Below, one piece after another: positions 22,739-39,505 of a DNA stretch of 64,000 nt. The translations under genes and the position numbers were made by a program. The number at the start of each line of letters is the position of its first letter. The first letter of the stretch is position 1. Source of the stretch: Sparassis latifolia (lineage: Eukaryota > Basidiomycota > Agaricomycetes > Polyporales > Sparassidaceae); assembly GCA_018466975.1 (NCBI GenBank), contig CM031561.1, positions 2,914,001 through 2,978,000 on the forward strand, given 5' to 3'. The notes beneath the pieces were generated by a model. The model had not been told where the DNA came from. It made no database searches and was given only the letters and a program-made list of their open reading frames with translations.

Positions 22739-24675
22739 ATAGTAATTCAAGAGCTCACAAAGTTAAACCCGGGAATGCGGCTCGTTCATTGATCGCGAAG
22801 GGCACGTCACGCACAGACAGCAGGTTCTCCGTGACGTTCTCCGACGGACTCGACATTACCCCAATCGTCGCAGAGGAACCAGAAGTCGCCTGCCCTCGGT
22901 GGCATCGCGAAGATGTCAGTTCTTGGCAACAATCCGTTCAGCCTGAAGGGCAGTGTAAGCCTGGTTTAATACTGAAGGATCCAGTCTGCTCGAACGCAGG
23001 TCCTAGTCACGCATTGAAATCGAGGTCAGTAAAGGCTTTGAATAATAGCCGGACAATGATAATCATGTTTAACTGTGCAGCGACTCTGGTACAGTCACGC
23101 CTCGGCATGCCCATACTGGTGAGGTGGTGAAAAATCAAGCCGCTCACGTCAGTTTCACGCGAGCGTCTGCGCCGCGGCAGCCTTTCTCAGCGACATGCAT
23201 GCGTATGTCTAGCTTGTTCAGGTGTGATGAGGGACGAAAATTAATACCCTTTGATGCAGCGTCGCCGCGTACAAGTCCATCGGAGATCTTAGATCGCCCC
23301 GTTAGAGGCGAGTGCGGATATCGACCGTGTCGACCGTGCGCTGGTAATCACGAAGGTTTCGACTCGGGGGAATCTGGGTGGACGCGATCAACTGCAGGTG
23401 GTGACGATTGGTGAATATATGGCACAAGTTGACACTGGTTTCACAGACTATTCTACTATCCTTTCACGGGTAGGGGTCGTGTCGATATCACGATGGAGGA
23501 ATTGGCACGTCTGCAGCGTGGCATGTTCTTGAACGACAATCTGATAGAGTTCGGGTTAAGGTGAGTCGATTTGTTCTGCGATGCGCCGATTAGATTTACC
23601 CCCGAGAATATATCTAGACTCTGGCTTGACGAACTTGCTCGTCAAGATGCTCGAGCGGCGGATCAAATATTCATTTATAGTCCATTCTTCTTCACGAAGT
23701 TGTGAGCGCTGCTTTATCTTCCTCCGCCTAGTTTTCTCACTGTCTCATGTTTGTTCACTGTCCTAGACAAGTAGGGTACGACAAGGTGAAGAACCACACG
23801 AAGGATATCGATATCTTTTCAAAGACGTTTCTCATCATTCCTATCAATGATCCGTTTGTCCTTCAAAGTCATTATTCATGTACTGGAAGTGATACGTTTA
23901 CAGGACGAGACTTCACTGGTACCTTGCGATTGTGGTGAATCCTCACTTCGTACTGGGTGCATCGCTATGTCACGACGATATGTACGGTGTCATATATGAA
24001 GCTAGCAAATCATCGTCACGTCGCATCGGGTGGGCTCTGAGATGCGATCCTGACCGAGAATCAGAGTCTCCACAACTCGATGTTTTTTTTGGGTGAATTT
24101 TATTGGTGCTGCATTGCTGATGGTGTCATTGATTATTCACAGTACTAGCATTATAATTTTGGATTCAATGACTGAAATCCGCGACAAACGCATCGACGCT
24201 TCCAAGATGTTGGTCGATTACCTGTCTGCTGAGGCGTGGGACAAGAAGAGAACGCAGATTTCTTCCTATCCTGTCGTTAGGAAACCTGCGGTAATAATGT
24301 CAGGTTTTTGCGAAGGAAGTAATGCTAACCATTCTAAATGTAGGTACCGCAGCAGCAAAATTCGTATGACTGTGGCTTGTACCTCCTCCATTTCGCGCGT
24401 GTCATCGTTGCCAGCTCTGTCTCATTCATGAAGGCTTCTTTGGTAAGCGACATTTATTAGGAGAGGGTCGATTGGATCGACTGATGTTTCCTATTTAGCT
24501 TGCAGATGGTGTTTCTTCAACGGATGGCGGATTCGATTGGCGAGAAGATCTGGTTCCCACCATGCGCGATACACTTGTGGGGCAAATAAGGTTACTCGCA
24601 GAAGAATTCAAAGGTTGTGTAGATACCGGTGTGCAGGGTAAAGGCTGTGATAGTGATATCGAGTTCGTTGATTAA
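22428..24675 (+). CDS. Ulp1-like (C48) cysteine protease
   Basis: A SUMO-protease-fold gene with about nine exons and an N-terminal regulatory region. The ATG at 22428 opens MLISQEEDELLSGMDSAP. After introns, the catalytic domain reads FYYPFTGRGRVDITMEELAR, RGMFLNDNLIEFGLR, LWLDELARQ, IFIYSPFFFTKL, DIDIFSKTFLIIPIND, and LHWYLAIVVNP (catalytic His codon 23914-23916). Then come SIIILDSMTE (Asp codon 24162-24164) and QQNSYDCGLYLLHFARV (Gln and catalytic Cys, Cys codon 24371-24373). The frame ends DSDIEFVD and a TAA at 24673-24675. The full His-Asp-Gln-Cys set is intact and joins in frame across every intron checked, so it could be active. Domesticated and transposon-borne Ulp1 genes both occur in fungi; the duplicated 5' region here hints at mobility. 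Confidence 0.85.
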
Positions 24676-26349
24676 TGCCATTTTGTCAAGAAATTCAGAC
24701 TGTTGCTCTTTGCCTTAGAGTCATCATGTATCATAGTGTCTAGCAGCCACATTCCCGAAACTTATCGGGCGTCCACCCATCACACTATTGCGCAAAATCA
24801 TCAGCCAACGTCTTGTCTCCAGATGTTGTGTCCTCCTCTCCCTCCAGCCTGTCACACTGAAGGATGCAGAGAACCCAGACAGCCGCGTTATGGCGAAGGT
24901 ACATGACGTACTGGGCCTCCCATTTCATTTCTACACTCGCGTCACAACACTACGCGTCGCACTTCGAAGGTTCGGGAATTCACCACCTACTTGTTGGTGA
25001 TTTTCTGTTGCGTTAAACTACCAAGTCCAATCAACCCTGCCCTAAATGTTCAAGTTTCAACATGGCGTCGTCGAGCTTAAGTCGATGCGCTGGCATCGCT
25101 CAACACTGTCTCTAGCTTTGCACTTTCCAGCGCTCTGCTCGGGCCGGCTAATCTGGACTGGCTTAGTCAAATTGATCTCTGGTGTTGTCTCGTCTGCTGG
25201 GCTCCATGGCTTGCTCTCTGGGGAAGGTTCAATCCTTACCATGGCAAACAACAGACAGGTATGTGCAAATTTTGACGCAACGAGTGACCTCCCGGCCTTG
25301 CTACGGTATTCTGATGTCATCCTATGCCAGTCCCAGCAGACGGCTCTGTTGTGCAGCGCAGAGCGCGGTTTTAGGCGGACATGGTTTTAGGCAGACATGG
25401 TTTTAGGCGGGCGTGGTTTTAGGCAGGCGTTGTTTCACAAATTACGAGGGCGTAGGATGTATGTGTTCATTGCTATATATTACGGAACTCTAGATCTGTA
25501 TATATGTACTGGAATTGAATCTATATTCAATGTTTCTGGTAGTGAATTCAGTGATTAAGCGGAACCTAGTAGAAATCAACAATAAACAACCGGGTTCTCA
25601 CGACTCGCCTTTCGACGCAAGGTAGTGAAATCGGACATTTTCTGGGTGATTTTTACCGCTTTCGCTCACCGAGAAAATTGGTGAAACAAGATAGTAGACC
25701 CTCGAAAACCTAGTAACATTCCATATGTAAAAGTAGTAATACCTCCGAAGATATCTAGTGAACGAAGTTCGGGCTTTTCACCAACTTCCGGGCACACAGT
25801 GTTCGAATTCACGGCACGGAATTTCCATCCATTGTGCGCATTAACAGTGCGGTAGCAGTAGTACTAACACATCCCAATAAGTTTGTTACTCTTTCTGGTT
25901 GTAAAATATTCATGGAATCTTGGATTTCACCCGAGCTACCGTGGTTGCAACTAACATGGCATACTGGCCTCCACCGGGAAGGTCAAAAGTAAATTTACCT
26001 GTTCTGAGTACTCTCAGGCACAAATTTTATAAATAAATACCCAGTCTACAGTCAATTCATAACGGGAAAATATCTTGTGCCAGAGAGACATGGGGATGCA
26101 GCGAAAACGCGAGACTTGCATGGGTGGATGGAGAGCGCGTCTTGATGCGTCGAGCCAAGAGGCGTGCGGAATCGGAATCCGTGACATCAACATAGCCCCC
26201 CCCCCCTTGGGGTTCTGGGGTTCTTCCTCCCTATTCGGAGGTTTCTACAGGTTCCTTCGCAGTTTCTGCATAGCACACGCAATACCTCACCAATTCTCTT
26301 AAAATTTGCTTAGGACCCCCCATAAACTGTGTCAAACGACGTGTTGAGA
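24676..26349. other. Gene-poor stretch
   Basis: Short unrelated frames only. It contains a 16-bp tandem repeat (25367), an AT-rich segment from about 25430 to 26080, and a C-run near 26200. No gene or RNA is recognised. Confidence 0.4.
25367..25430 (+). repeat. 16-bp tandem repeat, 4 units
   Basis: Four consecutive copies of GGTTTTAGGCRGRCRT, alternating GCGG/GCAG at the variable position. Too few and too short for a CRISPR-like array; an ordinary microsatellite-scale repeat. Confidence 0.85.
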
Positions 26350-28467
<2,118 letters not shown>

Positions 28468-28512
28468 AGCTCCCGTCTAACGTTTCTTGTCCCACAAGAA
28501 ATATTGTGATCT

Positions 28513-29256
28513 TCATCGTCGTCGGGGGCAGTCGCGGACATAATGATCTCCTCCACATCTGTAGCATGTCCGCCGGCTGGTTCGTGATCCTTGTTTGGGG
28601 ATACGTCCATTCCTGTAGGGATGACTGCGACGCGAAGAAGTGGATGTGGTCGAGAAAGATGGTTGGGATAACGGAGATCGTCCACTGGAGTGCGTCGCGA
28701 GCGAAAAGGCGAGTCGAGCGGGAATTGGTTCTGGCGACGAGCGAGGAGTGGATGCTGGTATTCCATTAGTGGTGTATCCGAGGATATGTCCGATGTCTTC
28801 GTCCCCATGCTCCCTCCAAATCTCCTGTGCTGTACGAGTGACCGTACTGCGCATTAACGACCAGACTTGGTCGACTCTGGTTCGGGCCCTACTCGTCCTT
28901 TCCTCTGCTGCGATGAGCTCCTGTCTGGCCGTCTGCATCCACTCGACCATCTCTAATGCTCGTTGCATAGAAATCACCGCTTGTCGATCTTGCGGGCGAT
29001 TTCGTAGGGCGACGAGGATATCTGTGAAGTCGACAGGGACGCGGATGGCCGAGATCAGACATGTGGCAAATTCTTGTTCACTAGATGCATGACTGAGTTC
29101 GATTGAAGGTGAGGGCGATGAATCGTGGATAAAGGGGGTCTGTGCTCGAGAGGGTACTCCATTAATAAGCGTAGGCGATGTGGGGATGCTCATAATTGTG
29201 GAAGCGACCTCAGCGAGTATATTGTGAATAAGGTCGTCTATAGTGGAAGTGGGCAT
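28513..29256 (-). CDS. CCHC zinc-knuckle ORF at the element's 3' end
   Basis: A 247-residue intact frame starting at an ATG (29256). The N-terminal part is acidic and helical (IDDLIHNILAEVASTIM), then a Ser/Pro-rich region and a basic C-terminus, with a single knuckle CYRCGGDHYVRDCPRRR at the very end. The spacing is C-X2-C-X3-H-X4-C, one residue shorter than the retroviral consensus. The layout is gag-like, yet it lies 45 bp from the presumed 3' LTR, where integrase or 3' UTR would be expected. It is either an extra 3' ORF of the gypsy element or the gag of a different element joined through the adjacent assembly gap. Confidence 0.6.
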   Translation of the reverse strand: MPTSTIDDLIHNILAEVASTIMSIPTSPTLINGVPSRAQTPFIHDSSPSPSIELSHASSEQEFATCLISAIRVPVDFTDILVALRNRPQDRQAVISMQRALEMVEWMQTARQELIAAEERTSRARTRVDQVWSLMRSTVTRTAQEIWREHGDEDIGHILGYTTNGIPASTPRSSPEPIPARLAFSLATHSSGRSPLSQPSFSTTSTSSRRSHPYRNGRIPKQGSRTSRRTCYRCGGDHYVRDCPRRR

Positions 29257-29279
29257 TGATGGTACATTGTCTTCTCCTC

Positions 29280-29379
29280 NNNNNNNNNNNNNNNNNNNNN
29301 NNNNNNNNNNNNNNNNNNNNNNNNNNNNNNNNNNNNNNNNNNNNNNNNNNNNNNNNNNNNNNNNNNNNNNNNNNNNNNN
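29280..29379. other. Assembly gap (100 N)
   Basis: Exactly 100 ambiguous bases, which looks like a placeholder of unknown true length. Bases right of the gap contain an imperfect duplicate (TCACTGCGAACTTC twice, GAGAGCCTTCAAGAT twice), suggesting collapsed or misjoined reads. The RNase H C-terminus and the whole integrase of the flanking gypsy element are missing here. Confidence 0.95.
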
Positions 29380-32985
<3,606 letters not shown>

Positions 32986-33932
32986 CGTCCTTAACTAAGT
33001 GAGTTCATTCGCCGTCGGCTAACAAGCCCGTAGAGTGTCTTCTGTCTTCAAACTGATACACCTATTTGCTGATTGCTCGAGTGATTACCTCAGCCTCTCG
33101 GCCTATTGGTCTCTCGGACAGACCCTCTCCAAAGATGAGTGATCAGTCTATCCCTTCAGCTACCTCGATTACAGAGTAATCTCAAACGGTGCTTTAGCAA
33201 TCGAATCGGGTGCATCGTTCAGTCTTCAAGGTTCGGTCCGGTCGGTAGTTCGTTGTTAGACTCTAGGAAGTCACAGAGAGTAATAAGATCTCGACCTAAT
33301 GTTATGCGGCAGCGAAACACGAGCGTCTAGTCGAGTCATCACGAGACAAGGTCTTAGTCTAAGACACAAGTCCGTTCAAGTGACACTTCTGGCAATGTCC
33401 TCGCACTGAAGGTCGATCAGAGTTCGTTTATGACTCGTAGTAGCTGTCTGCTACTGACGGTCGATCTCAGTCAAAGGCAAGTGAAAAGCTGGTTTAATAG
33501 TAACCAGGTCGAGATGGGGATCCAGCTCGACGAGGTCGTCTACTTATACAAAAGGTATCCACAGTACTATGCAGTAATACAGGATCGTTCATTGGCTAGA
33601 TAAGGTGAAACGATGTCTGGGCAAGGTAACAGCGAGGAAATAATATGTATGAGAAAGCTGAGTAAGATCGTGAGAGATAATCAGTACTAATGGGGATAAC
33701 AAGTCGTGTATCAGAACGAGGTAAAGATGAGGCATACATGCACGTCTTGCATGTGTGATAAGAAGAAGGTCCGGAGTTGGATCCGGTGTAACCCCAGACT
33801 AGAGGTTCTGGACATCTGGGTAAAGAATCGGAGGTTGCGCTCCGATGAGTCACGTGTTGGATCACATGGTCTGGTAACGTAAAGGGAACAAGGAAAAGAA
33901 AAAGAAAAGACGTGCCACAAGTGAGGAGCGTT
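32986..33932 (-). mobile_element. Gypsy 5' LTR and leader (right copy)
   Basis: On the minus strand the LTR starts TGTTACAACGC at 33932 and runs toward gag. It matches the left copy closely, with scattered substitutions and one-base indels. The inner LTR boundary and primer-binding site could not be fixed; a possible boundary lies near CAATCAGCA (about 33070). The sequence right of 33932 is unrelated to that right of the left copy. Confidence 0.75.
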
Positions 33933-34683
33933 GTAACAACTGCATGTTGCTGCTCAAGCCAGTGTGGAAGCTGCCAGGTTCCATCAAGGATGCCTTGAAC
34001 AAAAGCGGTCAGCTTTCCCACAAGGACTCGTGTAAGGAAGAAAAGATGTACCTTGATGTTCCACTCCAGGTCGAGTTCCGCCAGAGACCAGGAGAACTCT
34101 TCCAAAGGTTATCAAGCTGTGATTACCCTGCACATCCGGAACAACACCGAGTTCCCTACAAATGTGCTGGATGCCTGTGACTACCTCATCTATCTGAGAT
34201 GTACCGTGATTGACAAAGGCTTTCAGCCACTGGACAGAATCATCATGACACCATGCAGCAGACGAGAAATAGTGACTTACAGAATTGAGCTCATTTAGGT
34301 ACCGGGTATTGTCGCCTCTTGTTCACTCTGCATGGACCATCGAGGTCGGGCATCTTTCAGCAACATCAGAATCTCCTGGATCTTTTGAAGCTAGTAAATT
34401 AGGCGAATTTCATTGAAAAGAACAACAGGCAACCTACCCTCACTCTGCAGTTTGTCACTGTCTCCAGTATTTTCAGTAAAAACCATAACGATCATTCTGC
34501 AGACCTTGACATAAAGATGCCAAGCCATCTTAGATACCTTTGCATGCAATTCAGACAAGTCAACATGTGTGGGCCTCCGTCGAGCATGACCAATCGACCG
34601 ATGTTCTTCAGCTCGCTGAACTCAGCGACATCTCGCCCGGCCCAATTTTCTTCAATCTCCTGTGCCCTCATTGATGACGCACT
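33933..34683. other. Flank of gypsy element; fragmentary coding potential
   Basis: The minus strand near 34650-34520 reads EIEENWAGRDVAEFSELKNI in a frame that could continue from the coiled-coil ORF after a short intron. The plus strand at 34053-34298 has an unexplained open frame. No family recognised. Confidence 0.25.
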
Positions 34684-35513
34684 TCACAGCTCAGTGCACA
34701 TCTGGTCTAACTTGTTCATGGCATTAGAAAAATTGACTGAGACAGTCAGAGCACCACATCCCTCCTGTGCAGTAGCATGCTGATGTAGCTCTTCCAGTAT
34801 GGTGCTAACTTTGGTGTGCACATCTCCTAGATTCATCGCTGACACCTCTGACTGCCCTTCCAAAGACTTGACAGATTGGTTGACGCCCTCTAAGAGCTTC
34901 TTGGTTTCACCATTAGCAGCAACTCTATGGGGTAAATCTCGGTCATAGTGAGGCTCTGACCCATGCTCTCGGCCACGATCCAAATGCACTGACTCGGCCT
35001 CTGTGGATCCCGTGGCAGCTTCATGAGATGGCTGCTGTCGTAGAGCACCAAACAGAAATGGTGGTCTAGCCTCGTGAACATCTTCAGATGAGTACTGCGA
35101 AGCCAGTGAGAACAAGGTGACCCTCGAGTGGATTCCATAAACTATCCCGCCTCACTTGCTGCCATGGGGCTTTCGAGCTCTATATGTGCTCTGAGCGTGT
35201 CAACTTCCGAAGGGACTGAAGTGAGGGGGCCAGAATACATTGACAGCAGCAACACAGGGCTGGAGGTGTTATATGATGCAACGATGGACTCTTCAACACC
35301 CAAAGCAGAAGCTGCACTGCTCAGCCTCTGCACCAATTTGCTGGTGCAGCAAATGCAGTATGTGCTCGGACCACGAGTATGTACAGGTGTGGCCAACAGA
35401 TGTGAGCCAGTAGATGCAAGAGTACGATTTGCACCTGAGGAAGTATCAGCCTGCATCTGCTCAAGTTGGGCAAGATGCCGCTTAACCAGAGAGAGCTGGC
35501 TGAGAGTGCACAC
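34684..35513 (-). CDS. Unidentified coiled-coil protein, probably spliced
   Basis: Two consecutive minus-strand open stretches, 35513-35142 and 35115-34684, may be exons of one gene. The first has KRHLAQLEQMQADTSS and a Ser/Leu-rich region. The second has a charged linker, then a predicted coiled coil (TKKLLEGVNQSVKSLEGQ, VHTKVSTILEELHQHA, FSNAMNKLDQM). I recognise no family. It could be a host gene or an accessory gene of a large transposon; neighbouring frames on the same strand (36-38 kb) may belong to the same unit. Confidence 0.35.
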
Positions 35514-35987
35514 AGACGGGCTCTGTGAGCAAGACGGAGTGTAGGGGTGCGACGTGAGAGGAGAGAGGAGAGAGTGCAGTTGGTGTCACTGGTGGCACAG
35601 GAGGGGGAAGAGGGAAGTGCGGATAGATGATGGCGACTTCGATGGATTATGCAGAGTAGCAGACTGGGGACATCGGAGGCAGATTGGTAGAAGGAGGAAG
35701 CTCTGGGAGGTCGCGCTCCTTGTTTATGGGAGGCAATCAGCTTGTATTGCTAAGCGCAAGGGTGTCGAGCTTGGGGAGAAGGCTGCGGTCTCGGGATGAG
35801 AAATAACAGGAACATGCTTATATGTACGAGTGCCTGCACTCAGTGTAGCATCTAGCAAGGGGGAAACGAGGCTGGAAATATCTGTCTTTCATTCCTGTGT
35901 CTGAAGAATTGCATCCCTAGTAGAACGTCAATTCGCTATCCAACAATCAAGTCTGAAGGCGAAAATCTGCTCATCAGATAGTGCTGA

Positions 35988-38295
35988 CTAAGGTCGCATG
36001 CTCCACAACTGAATGCGAAGCAAAATTCTCCTCGGTGTTCTCTTGAAGAGCAGCTCAAAGACCTTCACAGCTACATCTGGACTCCCAGGTAGTATGGCCC
36101 CCTCTTCCAGTGTGAGGTTGTCCAACGAGAGCAAGCATACATCAGTACAACACGTAAAAGAGACGATGTAGGTTGACAGGTTGCCCTGCATGGTATGCCA
36201 GGTGATGAGGACATGGGCAGATTGCAGGTGCACATTGCAGTTCATCCACACAGGGTGCATAGTAGGCGAGGAAGACCGAGAGAGGTAGAGGAGTGGCCCA
36301 GAGAGCTTGGAGCTCAGAGAGATGGGAGTAATGCAAATACCTTCTCGTCTCTGCTGCAGGGAACTAAGAGTTTCACAGGTTGCTCCGCAAGACACATCAA
36401 CCGATTTGTGTAGTACTTGTGATGCAGAAGACCCAACACTGCTCAGGACCATCGGAAGGTCTGCAACACAGCTCTGCATGAGAAGTTCCCTGGTAATTCC
36501 AGAAGATCTGTCCTTCCTCCCGAAGACCGATAAGAGATTGCGAAGGGATTGTCAGATGGGCGAGCAACTCTTGTCTTTCTTGTCCGGCTTCAGGCTAGAT
36601 CCTGAGCCATCCTGAGTATTGATTGTTGAAGGGACACATAGCACGCTGAGGTGGGAATCACATCCACGAAGCGGTCTCACATTTCGGAGATACTACAGGG
36701 TGCAACATGACTGACCCTAGTCCGACACCAATTGGAAGCTGGTTATCGGAGGAGGGAATGCTATGAGCCCAAACGCTACCTCTAACTCCTTGACTACGAT
36801 CCACAACCGTCTCAAAGTACCATCTGCCAACTTGCGTCTACTGGTGATTCCGCGCATGACATCATACAGTTCGCGGGCCGCATTGCACAATGTCTCAACC
36901 CGAAGGTGCAAGGTTCCTGACGGTAATAAAAAGCTGAGGAATGCGATTCCAGGAAAATAGGGACAGGAAGAACGCACACCAATGTCAGGGAGACTGTCTG
37001 GTGGGTGCCCTAAACCAAAGTCCTCGCGGACAGCAGGGTCATCGTACAGAATGCGGGCAGTCAAACCATGAGTAATGACAGCAGGAAGGTGGTCCACAAT
37101 CTGAGGTATCATGTGATGACCGCCTTTTATAGTGCGAACTGTTGCAAGGTGTGTCTCCACTTGGGCCAGGACAGGGATATCGCGCGGAAGGGGTAGGATG
37201 ATCCCCACGCTGGCTGCCTCAGACTGGGCTTGGACCATGAAGACCTGAGGGACGTGTGAGGGTCAGACAGTGAAGGAACGTATAATCGCAGGAGCCTCAC
37301 CAGCAGGACGTGCATCCGGACTGCTCATGCTTTCCACAGGATTGAATCGAACAGCTCAGTAAAAATCTCAATACAAAGAAGCACTTCTGCGGATTCCGCT
37401 CGTACTCCACCTTTCTGGCTTGCAACGGAACTAAAATCTCGTCACCGTATCGGATGAAGGGGGGCCATGGCCTCCAGGTGGTAGCTTCAAATTGAAGTGG
37501 ACTTGGTCACGCACACTACGAGTAGCGTGTGAGCCTGAGGGAAGCCACTTTATGTGCCCCATCCACAAAGGGTCTAGTTCTATGTGGATTTGACTGCAAA
37601 TTCATAGATTCGTACTGCCCAATCAGTTCCTTCATGATTTTCCTTCGCACGAGTGGAATGGCACCTGCAGTAGAATCCAGGGGGATAGTAAAGTAAGAAT
37701 CACGCTGCTCCATATCACTGTGGTGAAGCCGCCAGAATCATGAAAGGTGATGATGTAGCACTGTGACCTGGTGTTAGTACTCGAGCTGATCGTGTTAGTA
37801 TAGAAATATGTACATAACGGAGAGGGCATTCCTGATGCTTGAGCCGGAACATTAGCTGTAATAGAAACTGACCAGTTACGCTGTTTTAGGGGACGGTTCC
37901 TGAAATTAGTAATCAATCATCAATAGAATCTGAGAGGAAGAGTACGTACTGTCGATTGTCATATATCCTGGCACGTTCATGAGCAGAGATTGTTTTGGAG
38001 CAAGACACAGTTTCTCTCCCACTTGGGCTGGCGATGTCTACTCCACGGAGTAGCTGGGTCCAATAGCCCAGTGCTCACTGAAAAACTGGAAAGTAACTCC
38101 AGTGCTCCAGCTGTTCCATGTGATGTCTCTTAGCAGAGCTGGGTCGACGCAGCATGCCTTCATGGTGGTGGAGAGACTTGAAGTGGACTGAGCTGGCATG
38201 GCTGCAAATTCCTTCTCGGAGGTGTGGGAATGTTTCATGGGGCACATGCTCACAAAGGGGACTGGCAATGGGCTACTCCAGATCTGCCATACCAA
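35988..38295 (-). pseudogene. Block of unidentified minus-strand coding fragments
   Basis: Several open stretches lie in one orientation: 38295-38038 (HSHTSEKEFAAMPAQSTSS), 37916-37632 (CYIITFHDSGGFTT), 37713-37516 (DSYFTIPLDSTAGAIPLVRR and KELIGQYESMNLQ), 37238-36717 (IVDHLPAVITHGLTARILYD, LRVETLCNAARELYDVMRG) and 36479-35988 (NLTLEEGAILPGSPDVAVKV). Amino-acid composition looks protein-like and stops are few, but joining them needs frameshifts (for example near 37480). I cannot name a domain. One decayed multi-exon gene or two adjacent genes are both possible. Confidence 0.3.
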
Positions 38296-38299
38296 GGAC

Positions 38300-39500
38300 T
38301 GACCAAAATTGGTCCAAGACCAATCTGACCAATTTTGACCCTAAATTAAACTGACTAACCAAAATGATCTGCAGGATCATGTGATCTCGACATACAGTTC
38401 TACGAAAGGGTCCTCTTTTCTATGTTCTCTGTGTTCTTGTATTGAGATCACACAAAAAGATATATTTTAGTGTTGTATTACAATGGAATATTTTATTCAA
38501 ATTTACAGAGGGAAGCTTGTACTCACTTTGCAAGAAGGGCCTGACAAGGGGGCCCTTGACCCATTTGACTTCGGCTTATAGATGCCCTTCAGACAGAATA
38601 ATAAGCCCGCATATTCAGGGACTGGGAGTACGTGGGCTGATTATCCGTAGATATAGATTTGTTGTCTGATACACCTCTATGCACACAAATAGATAAAAGG
38701 TATTGGTACTGCCTGAGTTTAAGAAACCAGCACTTTAATGCATCAATGTTCTTCACATTGAGATATCAATATAACAAAACCGGTAAAACACAAACATGAG
38801 CAATAACCGGTTGCGAATCTACTGCAGTGGTTGGCCAACCGAAGTTAATGACCTCATGTCGAGATAAAATTGATCACGTGCTGAGAATCCCTCAGCATTC
38901 GGATATGACCTCCTGGACTCAGATCCACATACTGGGGTACTTGGTACAGTTTGTCGCATTGAGCTGTCCCATCTCTGTGCTCTACAAAAGTAATCTTCTG
39001 TTATAATTCTCTAACTCATTGTCTGAGAAACAACACTGCATTGTCCAAGGGAATACTTCCCGAGACATTGAACCCAGAGTGCACTATAATCCTCCCTGAT
39101 TTATGAATTGAATGCTAACAATCTTCTGTTTCAGTTCTTAACATATACTCACTACTTGCGGAATTTCTGACTATCTGAACATCGTATTCGTATAACTAAT
39201 CCCACCAAGATGTCGCACCTCGCGCAATACCTGAACAAATCCGGCAAGCTACTCTGGGACAGCACCTCTTGCAGTATGCACCTTGCTCCACCTGCATGTA
39301 TCGCACCACATAGGGAATCTGCAATGCATGTTGCTCCAGAAACCTGCATACCCTCCTCTGATTTTTCCCTACAGCCCACTGCGCACACCGAGGCTCATCT
39401 CTCCCGAAAAGTGCACCATCGGTCACTGCACCTCAGTCTGATTCGGACCAGGGGGCATGCTGGACTCATCAAGGTTGAAGTACACGGTAGACAGCCCACC
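38300..39500. other. AT-rich, gene-poor; presumed lost C-terminal part of Plavaka unit
   Basis: No coding motif. The self-complementary GACCAAAATTGGTC occurs at about 38301. The conserved C-terminal blocks of the adjacent Plavaka transposase are absent, so the element was truncated or replaced here. Confidence 0.35.
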
Positions 39501-39505
39501 GATAT

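Noticed and set aside
25367..25430. CRISPR-like array
   Set aside because: Units are directly adjacent 16-bp repeats without spacers, in a fungal context.
26199..26212. C-run as a regulatory or G-quadruplex element
   Set aside because: A single homopolymer without G/C-tract periodicity; more likely a sequence-quality hotspot.
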